From the NCBI RefSeq assembly GCF_015709525.1, contig NZ_JADNRA010000036.1:248001-312000 (forward strand): 64,000 nucleotides of DNA, read 5' to 3'. The translations under genes were made by a program, and so were the position numbers. This stretch comes from Methylocystis sp. L43. GTDB taxonomy: Bacteria; Pseudomonadota; Alphaproteobacteria; Rhizobiales; Beijerinckiaceae. Numbering within the stretch: the first letter of the stretch is position 1; each line of letters opens with the position of its first letter. Of this stretch, positions 46,283-54,771 are shown one piece after another. Below the pieces are notes generated by a model. The model was not told the origin of the DNA. It worked only from the letters and a program-made list of their open reading frames with translations, and ran no database searches.

Positions 46283-47088
46283 AATGCGCCGCCGGACTCC
46301 TTTGCCTCGTTGTTGCAGTCTTTGCCGGACTTGAGGGGGCGCGCGCAGATAGTCTGCGAGTCTGCGCCGATCCTAACAATTTGCCCTTCTCGGATTCCCA
46401 GGAACATGGATTTGAAAACAAGCTTGCTCAGCTCGTTGCGCGCGAGCTTGGAAAATCGGTTTCCTATGTCTGGTGGGCGCAACGTCGCGGCTTCGTCCGC
46501 AACACTCTTAAGGCGGGCGTTTGTGACGTGATCATGGGAGTGCCTGCGCATTATGACCTCGTCGAAACGACACGCCCTTATTACCGGTCGAGCTATGTCT
46601 TCGTGTCGCGCGCCGATCGGAGCATCCCCGTCTCGTCGCTGGGAGATCCCAGTCTGCGCACGTTGAAGATCGGCGTGCATCTGATTGGCGACGACGGGAT
46701 GAACACGCCGCCAGCGCACGCACTTGGCGAGCTCGGCATCGTCGAGAACGTCGTCGGCTTCACGCTCTATGGCGATTATCGGCAAGATTCGCCGCCGGCC
46801 CGTCTGATCGAGGCGGTTGCAAAAGGCGATGTCGACGTCGCCGCCGCATGGGGACCGCTCGCCGGCTACGCAGCCCTTCACTCCCCCGTGCCGCTGCGCG
46901 TGACGCCCATCAGCGAGACGCGGCGGTTCGCGCCGCTCAAATTCTCATTCGCCATCGCCATGGGCGTGCGCAAAGGCGACGACGCGCTCAAACGACAACT
47001 CGATGATGTTCTCCAACGCAAGGGCGATGAGATCGCGGCGCTGCTCGCGAGCTTCGGCGTCCCTTCCGTGCGAGAGCCCGCTGACTAG
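46279..47088 (+). CDS. xoxJ: XoxJ, periplasmic solute-binding-like partner of XoxF
   Basis: This 269-aa protein has a signal peptide (ending GARA) and the fold of type-2 periplasmic binding proteins (LRVCADPNNLPFSDSQ, CDVIMGVPAHYD, VDVAAAWGPLAGY). It belongs to the MxaJ/XoxJ group of quinoprotein-associated proteins, which are thought to help activate or assemble the dehydrogenase and not to transport solutes. The start overlaps the xoxF stop by 4 nt (ATGA), so translation is coupled. Confidence 0.92.
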   Translation: MKCAAGLLCLVVAVFAGLEGARADSLRVCADPNNLPFSDSQEHGFENKLAQLVARELGKSVSYVWWAQRRGFVRNTLKAGVCDVIMGVPAHYDLVETTRPYYRSSYVFVSRADRSIPVSSLGDPSLRTLKIGVHLIGDDGMNTPPAHALGELGIVENVVGFTLYGDYRQDSPPARLIEAVAKGDVDVAAAWGPLAGYAALHSPVPLRVTPISETRRFAPLKFSFAIAMGVRKGDDALKRQLDDVLQRKGDEIAALLASFGVPSVREPAD

Positions 47089-47098
47089 GACGACGCCG

Positions 47099-47824
47099 AT
47101 GCGCTTGCCATCCTACGCCGCCGTTGCGCTAACTCTGACGTTGGGCTGCGTATCGGTCGAGTCCACATTCGCGCGCACGCATCATCCCGTCGGGCGCCCA
47201 GCGGCGCCCCGGATGCAGCCCGAGCCTGAACCCTCGGCAACCAATCAGGCGGCCCAAGCGCCAGCGCCGCAGTCGCCCGAGCCATCCGCAACACAATCCA
47301 CCGAAAAGAAGACAGGGCCCGCGATCGGCTTCTATCAGGCAAGCGAGAAATATCTTCGTGCGCCTGTCACGATGCTCCTGCCGGGCAATCCGCCGCCCCC
47401 GCCCCCGATCATCAATCCCGTCAAAGGGGACCCGCAAGCTCTTCAGCGCGGCATGTCCTATTTCAACACGTTCAATTGCGTCGGCTGTCACGCGGCGAAC
47501 GGCGGCGGCGGCATGGGGCCTGCGCTGAGCAACCGCATCTTCATCTACGGCGGCGAGCCGGTGAACATCTATCTCAGCATCTATCATGGCCGGCCCCATG
47601 GCATGCCTGCCTGGGGCGCGATGCTGTCCGACGAAATTGTTTGGGACCTCGTCGCCTATGTGGAGAGCATCAGCCAGGCGCCAAGCAAAGGTTGGGGACA
47701 AACGATCTCGCGCGACGCGCTGAAGATCGAGCAGACTCCCGCCGAATTCATCGAAACCGCCAACCCTTGGAGTTACACGCAGACATTCAACTTTGGCCAG
47801 AAGCCGAGCGGCGGTCGTCCATGA
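47099..47824 (+). CDS. xoxG: XoxG-like cytochrome c
   Basis: This 241-aa secreted monohaem cytochrome has a signal segment in residues 1-26, a long Pro/Ala/Gln-rich linker (about 30-70), the haem site CVGCH (Cys127, Cys130, His131) and an axial Met candidate in GMPAWG. It should accept electrons from XoxF. AGGA lies 8 nt before the ATG at 47099, which is 10 nt after the xoxJ stop. The Pro-rich stretch PGNPPPPPPII just before the haem domain is unusual. Confidence 0.88.
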   Translation: MRLPSYAAVALTLTLGCVSVESTFARTHHPVGRPAAPRMQPEPEPSATNQAAQAPAPQSPEPSATQSTEKKTGPAIGFYQASEKYLRAPVTMLLPGNPPPPPPIINPVKGDPQALQRGMSYFNTFNCVGCHAANGGGGMGPALSNRIFIYGGEPVNIYLSIYHGRPHGMPAWGAMLSDEIVWDLVAYVESISQAPSKGWGQTISRDALKIEQTPAEFIETANPWSYTQTFNFGQKPSGGRP

Positions 47825-48101
47825 GACATCGGCCAGTGGGGTGCGGCTCCTGCCACAAAAAATCGCCGGGGCCGACGGGCTCGTGGGTCCGCCGCTCGAC
47901 TTCATCAGCAGGCGGATCTATCTCGCCGGCGTTCTGTGCAACACGCCACAGAATATGATGGCGTGGCTGCAGGACCCCCAGAAATTCGTGCCGGGGAACG
48001 CCATGCCCAATATGAATCTGAGCGAAGAGCAAAGTCGCAACATCACGGCATATCTTTGCACGCTGAAAATAATGAGATTCGGGCGACATGGCTGCCGATG
48101 A
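47821..48101 (+). pseudogene. Second cytochrome c gene, frameshifted
   Basis: The ATG at 47821 overlaps the xoxG stop. The first frame gives a haem motif (CGSCHKK) but then leaves the family. The remainder of a class I cytochrome c continues in another frame, from IAGADGLVGPPLDF through PQNMMAWLQDP and NAMPNMNLSEEQ to ITAYLCTLK. The switch falls at a run of six A (47857-47862); one more A would restore a single protein. It is either a true pseudogene or a homopolymer sequencing error. Its 3' end runs into foreign sequence at about 48075. Confidence 0.8.
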
Positions 48102-48135
48102 AGCCGGCCCCGCCGGTGATGAGGATTTTCGCCAT
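48084..48135 (-). pseudogene. Truncated 5' end of an NAD-dependent epimerase/dehydratase gene
   Basis: From the ATG at 48135 the minus strand reads MAKILITGGAGFIGSHVA, the classical start of an extended short-chain dehydrogenase (nucleotide-sugar epimerase). It then departs from the family and stops. Only about 18 codons remain, abutting the end of the cytochrome c gene. Confidence 0.75.
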
Positions 48136-48149
48136 AGGCTCGATCCCCG

Positions 48150-48416
48150 TCAGTTGCCGTTGCGGCGAATGAGCTTATTGAAGCGGCTGTCATCTTCGTC
48201 CTGGTAGAGAAAGGCGAGCTTGTTCCGCTCGAACGTGTCAAAGAATTCCGTCCAGGAAATCTTTTCCAGGCTCTCCTCCTGCGGGCCGAAATCGACACGA
48301 AGCAGGCCCGCGTCGGACTTCCCTCCCGTTCCCTTGACGCGTGAGGGATGACCGCCGCGCGATTCCACCCATTTCCGGATCGCGTCGTGGTCAACAGTGG
48401 TTTTTCCTTCGGCCAT
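48150..48416 (-). CDS. Small conserved protein, often mislabelled glucan branching enzyme
   Basis: This 88-aa soluble protein opens MAEGKTTVDHDAIRKWVESRGG, has a central LLRVDFG and ends with ISWTEFFDTFERNKLAFLYQ and SRFNKLI. I recognise this as a widespread small alphaproteobacterial protein that databases sometimes call 1,4-alpha-glucan branching enzyme without any catalytic domain. The true function is unknown. An EcfG-like promoter lies 51 nt upstream, suggesting stress induction. Confidence 0.78.
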   Translation of the reverse strand: MAEGKTTVDHDAIRKWVESRGGHPSRVKGTGGKSDAGLLRVDFGPQEESLEKISWTEFFDTFERNKLAFLYQDEDDSRFNKLIRRNGN

Positions 48417-48754
48417 GAACGGGTCTCCTCAAATTGCGCCTGAACCAGCTGCTGCTATTGCAGCTGAACCAGTGGCTACAGAGAAGGTTCCCGTAGACAG
48501 AGCTGAAAATGACAGTATTTATTAACCTTGTGCTTACGAAAAAGCCAAAGGACTAGTTTAGCTAGCAGAAGATAGATGTAGTTATCTTGCCTGAGCTTGG
48601 TGCGAGCCGCGCAACAGCCGCTAACTGGCTCATCGAGGCTTCGACGGGCTGCTGAATGTTGAAGCCGCCAGCCAAGGCGCAGCGTTATATGCGGCGAGCG
48701 TGGCTGGCGCTCCGTCGATGCCGCACTGCGCCCGTTTGACGCTGTTTGGCCCGC
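48417..48754. other. Intergenic region, promoter only
   Basis: About 340 bases. It holds the EcfG-like promoter at 48467-48491 and a short direct repeat (CTGAACCAG at about 48440 and 48464). The remainder, to 48754, is comparatively AT-rich around 48510-48570 and shows no gene. Confidence 0.5.
48467..48491 (-). promoter_or_regulatory. EcfG-like promoter (GGAAC-N16-GGTT)
   Basis: On the minus strand GGAAC (48491-48487) and GGTT (48470-48467) are 16 nt apart, 51 nt before the ATG of the 88-aa conserved protein. Confidence 0.55.
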
Positions 48755-49138
48755 TTAACGCTGACCCTGCGCCTGAGCTGCGCTGTATATATCCAGGAGC
48801 CCGATCGCGGCGACGGCGGCGACCGCGAGCCCGCTCACCAGTTGGCGGTTTCTACGAATGCTGTAGAGGCCTGGCGCGAGAGTCGCCAGGTCAAGCGCAT
48901 CGCCCGCAACGCGCGCCCAAAGCCACGGCGCTTTCTGGCGTGCGGCAAGAATGCCGACGCCGGCAAGAAATTCGCGAAGACCATAGGCCTGCACAAGGCT
49001 TCCATCGCCTTCGACGCCAACCATTCGGCCAACGCGGCGCGGCGCGACGAGTTCGGCGAGTCCTACCGCAATCGAAAACCAGCCGAGAAAGTTGGCTAGC
49101 TTCGAAGAGCGCGTTTCCTTCGTCACCAGAGCAGTCAT
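48755..49138 (-). CDS. Small membrane protein (DUF4267-like)
   Basis: This 127-aa protein has about four hydrophobic segments (FLGWFSIAVGLAELVA, FLAGVGILAA, ALDLATLAPGLYS, LAVAAVAAIGLLDIYSA) with conserved Gly and Arg between them (APRRVGRMVGV, YGLREFLAGVG). Similar short proteins occur beside SRPBCC/cyclase genes. The function is unknown. It lies 70 nt downstream of the Mn catalase gene in the same direction, separated by a strong hairpin. Confidence 0.68.
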   Translation of the reverse strand: MTALVTKETRSSKLANFLGWFSIAVGLAELVAPRRVGRMVGVEGDGSLVQAYGLREFLAGVGILAARQKAPWLWARVAGDALDLATLAPGLYSIRRNRQLVSGLAVAAVAAIGLLDIYSAAQAQGQR

Positions 49139-49169
49139 TGCAATGCCTCAGCCGTTTGCTGTCGAAGCG

Positions 49170-49200
49170 TTGGACGCCGGCTACCGCCGCCGGCGTCCAA
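49170..49200. terminator. Perfect 12-bp inverted repeat after the Mn catalase gene
   Basis: Arms TTGGACGCCGGC and GCCGGCGTCCAA flank a 7-nt loop. It sits between the catalase stop and the next start. No U tract follows on either strand, so it may be an attenuating hairpin or an mRNA-stabilising structure. Confidence 0.5.
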
Positions 49201-49208
49201 TCCTGGGA

Positions 49209-50108
49209 TCATTCCGCGGGCGAATGTCGTGCTTCGGCGCCGCCGCTGCTGCCCAGATCCGCCCCCGTCACCGGATCAGAACCGGGATTCGATTGCGTTC
49301 GCGCGGCGTAGTTGGCGAGATCCTCGCTTTGCGATGATCCGAGATTGACGCTCGCCGCACCGTCTCCGCCGTCAAGTGGAATGCCTCCGAGCACATCGTC
49401 CATGCGCTGCCAATTCTCGCCCGTGTTCCAAGGACCCTTGTGATCGGTCGGTCCCTGCGACGTGTTCACATAGAGGTGCGAGAACTGCGGCATGCCCGGC
49501 ATCTTGCCGGGGGGGAAGTTGGGTTGAATAGCGTAGAGCGCCTTCTCGAAGGAAATCTGGTGGGCGATCTCACGCGTCATGAGGAAGCCGAGCGCCTCCT
49601 TTATCCCAGCGTCGTCGGTGACGTTGATCAGTCGCTCGTAGACGATCTTGGCGCGCGCTTCGGCGGCGATGTTGGATCGCAGGTCCGCCGTCGGTTCGCC
49701 GATGGTGTCGACGTAAGCCGCGGTCCAGGGAACGCCCGAAGAATTGGTCAGGCCCGCGCCGCCGCCATACAGGATCGCCTGCGTGTGGCTGTCGGCCCCT
49801 TGCGTCACTGAGCGATACAGCTCCGCCTCGGACTGCGTCGCCTCCGCAAGCTGGCCTTTGGCGCCCTTGTTCAGCATGGATACGATGCTGCCGATGATCT
49901 CAAGATGGCTGAGTTCCTCGGTCGCGATGTCGAAAAGCATGTCGCGCCGGCCCGGATCGTCTTCGGCGATCGCCTGCGTGAAGTATCGCATCGCAGCCGC
50001 AAGCTCTCCCTGCGGCCCGCCGAACTGTTCGAGCATCAGACTCGCGAGGACCGGGTTGGGCTCGGATACCCGAACCGTATATTGGAGTTTCTTATTATGC
50101 GTGAACAT
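49209..50108 (-). CDS. Manganese (non-haem) catalase
   Basis: This 299-aa four-helix-bundle protein destroys hydrogen peroxide with a di-manganese centre. The ligand motifs are EELSHLE, EARAKIVYERL and TREIAHQISFEKAL. The C-terminal tail is low in complexity. AGGAG lies 5 nt before the ATG at 50108 (MFTHNKKLQ); an upstream ATG at 50126 would place that site inside the gene. An EcfG-like promoter lies 74 nt upstream, in keeping with Mn catalases being common general-stress genes in Alphaproteobacteria. Confidence 0.94.
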   Translation of the reverse strand: MFTHNKKLQYTVRVSEPNPVLASLMLEQFGGPQGELAAAMRYFTQAIAEDDPGRRDMLFDIATEELSHLEIIGSIVSMLNKGAKGQLAEATQSEAELYRSVTQGADSHTQAILYGGGAGLTNSSGVPWTAAYVDTIGEPTADLRSNIAAEARAKIVYERLINVTDDAGIKEALGFLMTREIAHQISFEKALYAIQPNFPPGKMPGMPQFSHLYVNTSQGPTDHKGPWNTGENWQRMDDVLGGIPLDGGDGAASVNLGSSQSEDLANYAARTQSNPGSDPVTGADLGSSGGAEARHSPAE

Positions 50109-50181
50109 GATTGCTCCTAGGTTCACGGTTCAAGGTCATGGGAAGCGTGGCGGCCGCACCGGCCGCAGTTGGATATCCATG

Positions 50182-50206
50182 AACTTGCGGGAAGAGACTT
50201 CGTTCC
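50182..50206 (-). promoter_or_regulatory. EcfG-like promoter (GGAAC-N16-AGTT)
   Basis: On the minus strand GGAAC (50206-50202) and AGTT (50185-50182) are 16 nt apart, 74 nt before the Mn catalase start. The -10 box differs from CGTT at one base. Confidence 0.45.
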
Positions 50207-50519
50207 TCATTCATTGCAGCGCATGCTTTTTTACTGAGAGTGCTTGCACGCCTGACGCGGAAGCAGCGATCGTCGTCAGGGTGGCGCCATCGTCGCCGCT
50301 TTGCGCTGGAGCCGCAGACGCCATCGCGCCGGCCGAAAACTCGAAATGATGTTCTGGCGCAGTCTCTTTAGGGAAGACTACAAACGATCGTAGGCATCAG
50401 TCGCTCCGCGCCGCACGCTTCAGCTTTCGCAGTTGCTCGGGACCGCTTCGGGGATGGAGGGCTCGAGCGGACCGGCCGCCGTCCTGCATGACACTAAAAG
50501 CTTCCATCAAGCTGAGCGT
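50207..50519. other. Divergent intergenic region, no gene seen
   Basis: About 310 bases between two outward-facing EcfG-like promoters. No convincing gene was found. The layout suggests coordinated divergent stress transcription of the Mn catalase and the FAD/Rieske oxidoreductase. Confidence 0.5.
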
Positions 50520-50544
50520 GGAACACGGAGCAGGCGCGTTCGTT
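50520..50544 (+). promoter_or_regulatory. EcfG promoter (GGAAC-N16-CGTT)
   Basis: GGAAC at 50520-50524 and CGTT at 50541-50544 match the consensus exactly, 62 nt before the FAD/Rieske oxidoreductase start. Confidence 0.62.
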
Positions 50545-50605
50545 CTACTCTCGCCTGGGCCGTCGTTTGCCGCCCGGCAACCCGATCGCAGACACGGAAC
50601 TCCCA

Positions 50606-52129
50606 ATGAATGTCTCATTTGAAAAAAGTCGATCCTTTTGGACGGACCAGCCTGTTCTCGAAGGCGCAGGCGCTCTTCTCAGCGACGAACGCGCTGATGT
50701 CGTCGTTGTCGGCTCGGGCATCGCGGGGATGTCCGCGGCGTATGAACTTGCGAGCAGCGGCAAGAAGGTCGTCATTCTCGATCGCGGTCCGATCGGCAAA
50801 GGAATGACCGCGCGCACGACCGCGCATCTCGCGTCAGCAAGCGACGACGGCTTTGATGAGCTCATCCGATTGCGCGGCATAGGCAATGCAAGCGCCTGGC
50901 GCGAAAGTCAGCAGGCCGCGATCGATCGCATCGAGACCTTGCAACAAAAGCTAAGGATCGACTGCGACTTCCAAAGGGTCGACGGTTATCTCTTTGCCGC
51001 AAGAAAAGAGGACGCCGAATGGCTCGAGCGCGAGTTCGAAGCGACGCAGAAGGCTGGACTTCCCGTCTTTAAGCAGACGGGCGTTCCCCTTGCCGGCCAT
51101 GACGTCACGCCGGCGCTTCGCTATCCCGATCAGGCCCGCGTGCATCCACTGAAATATCTTCACGGACTTGCGCGCGCGATCGTCGACGCCGGCGGACGCT
51201 TCTATGCCGACGCCACGGTGGTTGAGGTGGCGGAGGACCATGACGGCGTGAGAGTCGTGACGGCCGACGGCCGTACTGTCCGCGCGGATTTCGCGGTGGT
51301 CGCCACGAATGCGCCGATCAGCGACCGCTTCGCCATTCACACCAAGCAAGCGCCTTACCGCACCTACGCGATGGCGTTCGAACTGCGCTCCGGCACGCTG
51401 CCGGACGCATTGTATTGGGACACGCTCGATCCCTATCATTACGTGCGGCTGCAGCCTGGCGATGATGGCGTCGACATTTTGATCGTCGGCGGCGAGGATC
51501 ATCGCTCGGGCGAAGCAAATGATGCGCCTGATCGCTTCGCGGCTCTGGAGCATTGGATGCGCGCGCTTTTGCCTTCGCTCGGCAAAGAGCTTCGCCGCTG
51601 GTCCGGACAGGTTCTCGAACCCATCGACGGCATGGCTTTCATTGGTCGCGACCCTGGGAGCGAGCGCGTTTTCGTGGCGACCGGCGATTCGGGGCAAGGG
51701 ATCACGCATGGCGCGCTCGCCGGCCTGATCATCAAGGACATGATCCTGACCGGCGCCAGCCGCTGGGTCGAGGCCTATGATCCCGCGCGCTCGCCGCTCA
51801 ACGCCGTGGGCGAATATGTGAGCGAGAATCTCACCGCGCCGAAGAACTTCGCCGAATATGTCACGCCCGGAGAAATCAGCTCCTGGGATCAGCTTAAGCC
51901 GGGCGAAGGGGCGATTGTGCGCAGCGGCTTGAGCAAGGTCGCCGCCTTTCGTGACGACGACGGGACGCTGTTCCTGCGTTCAGCCGTTTGTACCCATCTT
52001 GGCTGTCTCGTGCACTGGAACGCCTTCGAGCGATGCTGGGATTGCCCCTGTCACGGATCTCAATTCGCGCCGAACGGCGAAGCGCTCAACGGCCCCGCTT
52101 ACGGACCTTTGCAAAAACATGAGCCTTGA
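50606..52129 (+). CDS. FAD-dependent oxidoreductase with C-terminal Rieske domain
   Basis: This 507-aa protein fuses a DAO-type FAD domain ([17 protein letters not shown], ending with [16 protein letters not shown]) to a C-terminal [2Fe-2S] Rieske domain with CTHLGC and CPCHGSQF. The layout matches the FAD/Rieske proteins found near stress genes in Rhizobiales and Bacillus YhfW-like proteins; the substrate is unknown. The ATG at 50606 (MNVSFEKS) is preferred to 50567. It precedes a membrane protein by 6 nt and has an exact EcfG promoter upstream. Confidence 0.88.
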   Translation: MNVSFEKSRSFWTDQPVLEGAGALLSDERADVVVVGSGIAGMSAAYELASSGKKVVILDRGPIGKGMTARTTAHLASASDDGFDELIRLRGIGNASAWRESQQAAIDRIETLQQKLRIDCDFQRVDGYLFAARKEDAEWLEREFEATQKAGLPVFKQTGVPLAGHDVTPALRYPDQARVHPLKYLHGLARAIVDAGGRFYADATVVEVAEDHDGVRVVTADGRTVRADFAVVATNAPISDRFAIHTKQAPYRTYAMAFELRSGTLPDALYWDTLDPYHYVRLQPGDDGVDILIVGGEDHRSGEANDAPDRFAALEHWMRALLPSLGKELRRWSGQVLEPIDGMAFIGRDPGSERVFVATGDSGQGITHGALAGLIIKDMILTGASRWVEAYDPARSPLNAVGEYVSENLTAPKNFAEYVTPGEISSWDQLKPGEGAIVRSGLSKVAAFRDDDGTLFLRSAVCTHLGCLVHWNAFERCWDCPCHGSQFAPNGEALNGPAYGPLQKHEP

Positions 52130-52135
52130 GAGCGG

Positions 52136-52726
52136 ATGCTGATGGAACAGGATCCGACATTACTGGTGCTGATGTATTTTGTCGTGCCGGTCTGGCTGAT
52201 GGCGGGGTTCGCCGACTGGCTGTGTCATCGCGCCACAAACATCGAAACAACCTCCTGCGCAAAGGAATCCGTTCTTCACCTCCTGCTCTTCGCTGAAGTC
52301 GCGGGGCCGTTCCTCGCGGCGCTTCTGCTGGACATCAACGCGCTCGTGCTCGCCTTCATGATCGTGATGTTCTTCGTTCACGAGGCGACGACGCTTTGGG
52401 ATTTGAGCTATGCGGTGAATTTGCGCGAGATAACCCCGATCGAGCAACACGTTCACAGCTACCTTGAAATGATGCCGCTGATGGGCCTGCTGTTGGTCGC
52501 GGCGCGCCACTGGCCGCAATTTCTGGCGCTTTTTGGATTTGGCGATGAAGCGGCGCGCTTTGACATCGCGCTGAAAGTCCCTCCACTGCCGCCCGCCTAT
52601 ATTTTCAGCGCTGTCGCCGCAGCGTTGCTGTTCGCCGTCCTGCCCTACACCGAAGAACTCTGGCGTGGCTTGCGGGCCAATAACGGCCGCTTCGTTCCGG
52701 GCGCTGCAAGACTGTCCTCGCGGTAG
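52136..52726 (+). CDS. Polytopic membrane protein with conserved histidines
   Basis: This 196-aa protein has about five membrane helices and conserved His/Asp motifs near membrane boundaries (GFADWLCHRATNIE, FFVHEATTLWD, PIEQHVHSYLEMMP). The His spacing recalls metal-dependent membrane enzymes, but no family is certain; rhizobial relatives have been labelled diguanylate cyclase without a GGDEF domain. A second ATG at 52142 is possible. It is tightly linked to the FAD/Rieske gene, so the two may form a redox pair. Confidence 0.7.
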   Translation: MLMEQDPTLLVLMYFVVPVWLMAGFADWLCHRATNIETTSCAKESVLHLLLFAEVAGPFLAALLLDINALVLAFMIVMFFVHEATTLWDLSYAVNLREITPIEQHVHSYLEMMPLMGLLLVAARHWPQFLALFGFGDEAARFDIALKVPPLPPAYIFSAVAAALLFAVLPYTEELWRGLRANNGRFVPGAARLSSR

Positions 52727-52906
52727 ACCCAACCTTGGACGAAACTGGAATTTTTCGACTTACGTCCTGCCCCACCTCATTGATGAAACGCGGCCTTCGA
52801 TGCTCGGCCTCGACAATGGCGTCGTGAGCGCCCAGATATAAGGCGACGATCCAGCTTCTCGTGAGGGCGTCGCAATTAAGATGTTTCAAAGGCGAGCGAG
52901 GCACAC

Positions 52907-53248
52907 ATGCGTAAGACATCGAAATCTATCATCACCGCCGCCCTGTTTGGCGGGTTGGCCGCGACGGCTTTGACAGGTAACGCTTGGGCGGGACCTAATG
53001 TGGCGCGGTCGGCGGGCATTGATGCGCCATCATTAACTGATCAGATCTACTACCGGCGTTACTACCGAGGCGGCGGCTATTACCGCCGTGGCTATAATCC
53101 GGGCGCCGCCGCGGCCGCAGCGGCCGTTGGCGTGCTCGGCGCCGCCGCCGCAGCCGGCGCAGCCGGCGCTTACGCACAGCCGTATTATTATGGCTATCCG
53201 GCCTATGGCTACCCAGCTTACGGCTATCCCGACGGCTTCGGATGGTAA
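52907..53248 (+). CDS. Secreted Gly/Ala/Tyr-rich protein
   Basis: This 113-aa protein has a signal peptide (residues 1-28, ending AWA), a Tyr/Arg/Gly segment (YYRRYYRGGGYYRRGY), an Ala-rich hydrophobic core (about 66-88) that could insert in a membrane, and a C-terminal repeat of GYPAY units. CGAGG precedes the ATG. Low-complexity secreted proteins of this kind occur in Rhizobiales; the function is unknown. Confidence 0.65.
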   Translation: MRKTSKSIITAALFGGLAATALTGNAWAGPNVARSAGIDAPSLTDQIYYRRYYRGGGYYRRGYNPGAAAAAAAVGVLGAAAAAGAAGAYAQPYYYGYPAYGYPAYGYPDGFGW

Positions 53249-53498
53249 GAGCGGGGTTCGCCCTTTCGGCGGCGGCGGTTCCATGTAGACCGCTGCCGTC
53301 GACCTCAGGCTCAATCCAAGGGGCGGCCCAAAGGACGGCCGAAGGGGCGGCGCTGTAACGCGCGCGCTCCTGACGACCGCATCGCTCCGGCCTTCGTGAG
53401 CGGTTGAGCGCCAATCGGCCTGGCGCGGCAACAAATTGGCGGCAATGAGCGCGCCGACGCGGCGCTAAAAAGCAACGCGACGGCCCGATGGATGGCGC

Positions 53499-53885
53499 TT
53501 ACTTCGTCGCCGCCGACTTCAGTTTGGCGAGGGGCCGGATTTTGACGCGCACGCTTGCGGGCTTGGCGGCGGCTTTGACCATCTCGCCCGTCGCAGGATT
53601 GCGAACCAAAGTTCCCGCCTTGCGCGCCGGCACCTTGCGAAGGGTCGCTTTCAGAAGGCCCGGCAGGGTGAACTCGCCGACGCCGCGCGGGTGGACTGAC
53701 CCGAGAAACACATTCTCCAGCGTCGCGTAGACGCCCACCGCGGTCTTGCGAGGAATGTCATTCTCCTCGGCAATCCGGTTGATGAGAGCCGATTTTGTAA
53801 ATGTCTCTTTGATCGGCCGAATCGCGGCAGGTTCAGCCTTGTTGACCTTCCTGCTCGCCGCCTTCACCGGTTTTCCTCTAGCCAT
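53499..53885 (-). CDS. HU-family DNA-binding protein with basic extensions
   Basis: This 128-aa protein has a Lys/Ala/Arg-rich N-terminal extension (residues 1-27), an HU/IHF core (KSALINRIAEENDIPRK, then GVGEFTLPGLLKATLRK and RNPATGEMV) and a basic C-terminal tail. HU proteins bend and compact DNA as dimers. The core is divergent from canonical HU, and the basic tails resemble those of nucleoid proteins in other Alphaproteobacteria. AGGA lies 8 nt before the ATG. Confidence 0.85.
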   Translation of the reverse strand: MARGKPVKAASRKVNKAEPAAIRPIKETFTKSALINRIAEENDIPRKTAVGVYATLENVFLGSVHPRGVGEFTLPGLLKATLRKVPARKAGTLVRNPATGEMVKAAAKPASVRVKIRPLAKLKSAATK

Positions 53886-54324
53886 AAGATGTCCTTTACG
53901 AGTTAAGCGCCTGCATTATTGCTCGCCCGCACAAATGCGATTGCTAACGATTTCATTGGTGATTCGCAAATTTCTGTGCAGCGATTGCAAGCGGCGGAAG
54001 ATCCCGCGCCAACGCAATACTGATAATGCTGCGCGTGAGGAGCTAGTGGCGGCGTTCTAGGGGCCATCGAGTGAACAGCACTCATCGGCGCTCCGAGGAG
54101 CGCATGCGGCGCCTTCGCCCCGACGCCTGACGCCCTTTTAGGTCAGCGCAGATGTTGCGCAGAGTTCAATGACCGCCGAGCCAACCTACTGGAAATCAGC
54201 TTCTGTCCGAATTGCTCGAAATGATTTGCCAATGCGTCTCGCGCCGAGGCCCGATTTCCGGCGCGTTCTTCAGGACGTTCGCCAACTTCGGCTCGCGGCC
54301 TGAAGACGACGCTATCTTGGGACG
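53886..54324. other. Intergenic region, no gene seen
   Basis: About 440 bases. A 13-bp direct repeat (GACGCTATCTTGG, twice in tandem, about 54306-54331) ends just inside the next gene. No convincing open frame was found; the part next to the HU gene should hold its promoter. Confidence 0.45.
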
Positions 54325-54720
54325 CTATCTTGGCAAGCGTCCCTTTCGGGTTTTCAGCGCATCGGGGCCAAGCCCCAGACCTCGGCCTGCCTGCGTCTCG
54401 CCGGTCGATCCCCCCAAGTCGAAACCGGGCCGGTCAACTTGCTCGGAATCATCCGCCGGCTCTGCCCTGTCAGTCTCGGGTGACGACTCCTTCGGCTTCT
54501 CGGCGGCTGACGTGGCGTCAGGTTGAATTCTATCGTCGCTCGATGGGCGGCGATTGGCCGGGTTGTCCTTGTATTCATCGACCTGAACGCCTTTACTGTC
54601 CAAGCTCTGTCCAGGTCGTCTTTGGGCCTTGTCGCGATTACTGAGGATGTCGTTCTTCCTCACCTTTTCATCGTTCAGTTCCGTCCTCGCCCCGGTTCCA
54701 CTGCTTTGTCCTGACGACAT
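54325..54720 (-). CDS. Disordered hydrophilic protein, probable stress gene
   Basis: This 131-aa protein is almost entirely polar (Ser, Asp, Arg, Pro, Gly, Glu) with no hydrophobic core, so it should be intrinsically disordered. Segments such as NDEKVRKNDILSNRDKAQRRPGQ and DEYKDNPANRRPSSDD have no family that I recognise. AGGAG lies about 10 nt before the ATG at 54720. An EcfG-like promoter lies 52 nt upstream, which together with the composition suggests a desiccation or osmotic-stress role. Confidence 0.62.
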   Translation of the reverse strand: MSSGQSSGTGARTELNDEKVRKNDILSNRDKAQRRPGQSLDSKGVQVDEYKDNPANRRPSSDDRIQPDATSAAEKPKESSPETDRAEPADDSEQVDRPGFDLGGSTGETQAGRGLGLGPDALKTRKGRLPR

Positions 54721-54771
54721 CTTGCCTGCTCCTGTTCGCTCCACGAGGACCGCGGCGCCCCTAACAGAACC

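Noticed and set aside
47857-47862. Programmed -1 frameshift in the second cytochrome c gene
   Set aside because: The site is C AAA AAA T, so the P-site tRNA would mispair after slipping. No strong downstream stem was evident. Mutation or sequencing error is simpler.
48150-48416. Glucan branching enzyme
   Set aside because: Relatives of this 88-aa protein carry that label in databases, but no glycosyl-hydrolase fold or catalytic residue is present.
52136-52726. Diguanylate cyclase
   Set aside because: Similar proteins are sometimes so named, but there is no GGDEF motif; it is a polytopic membrane protein.
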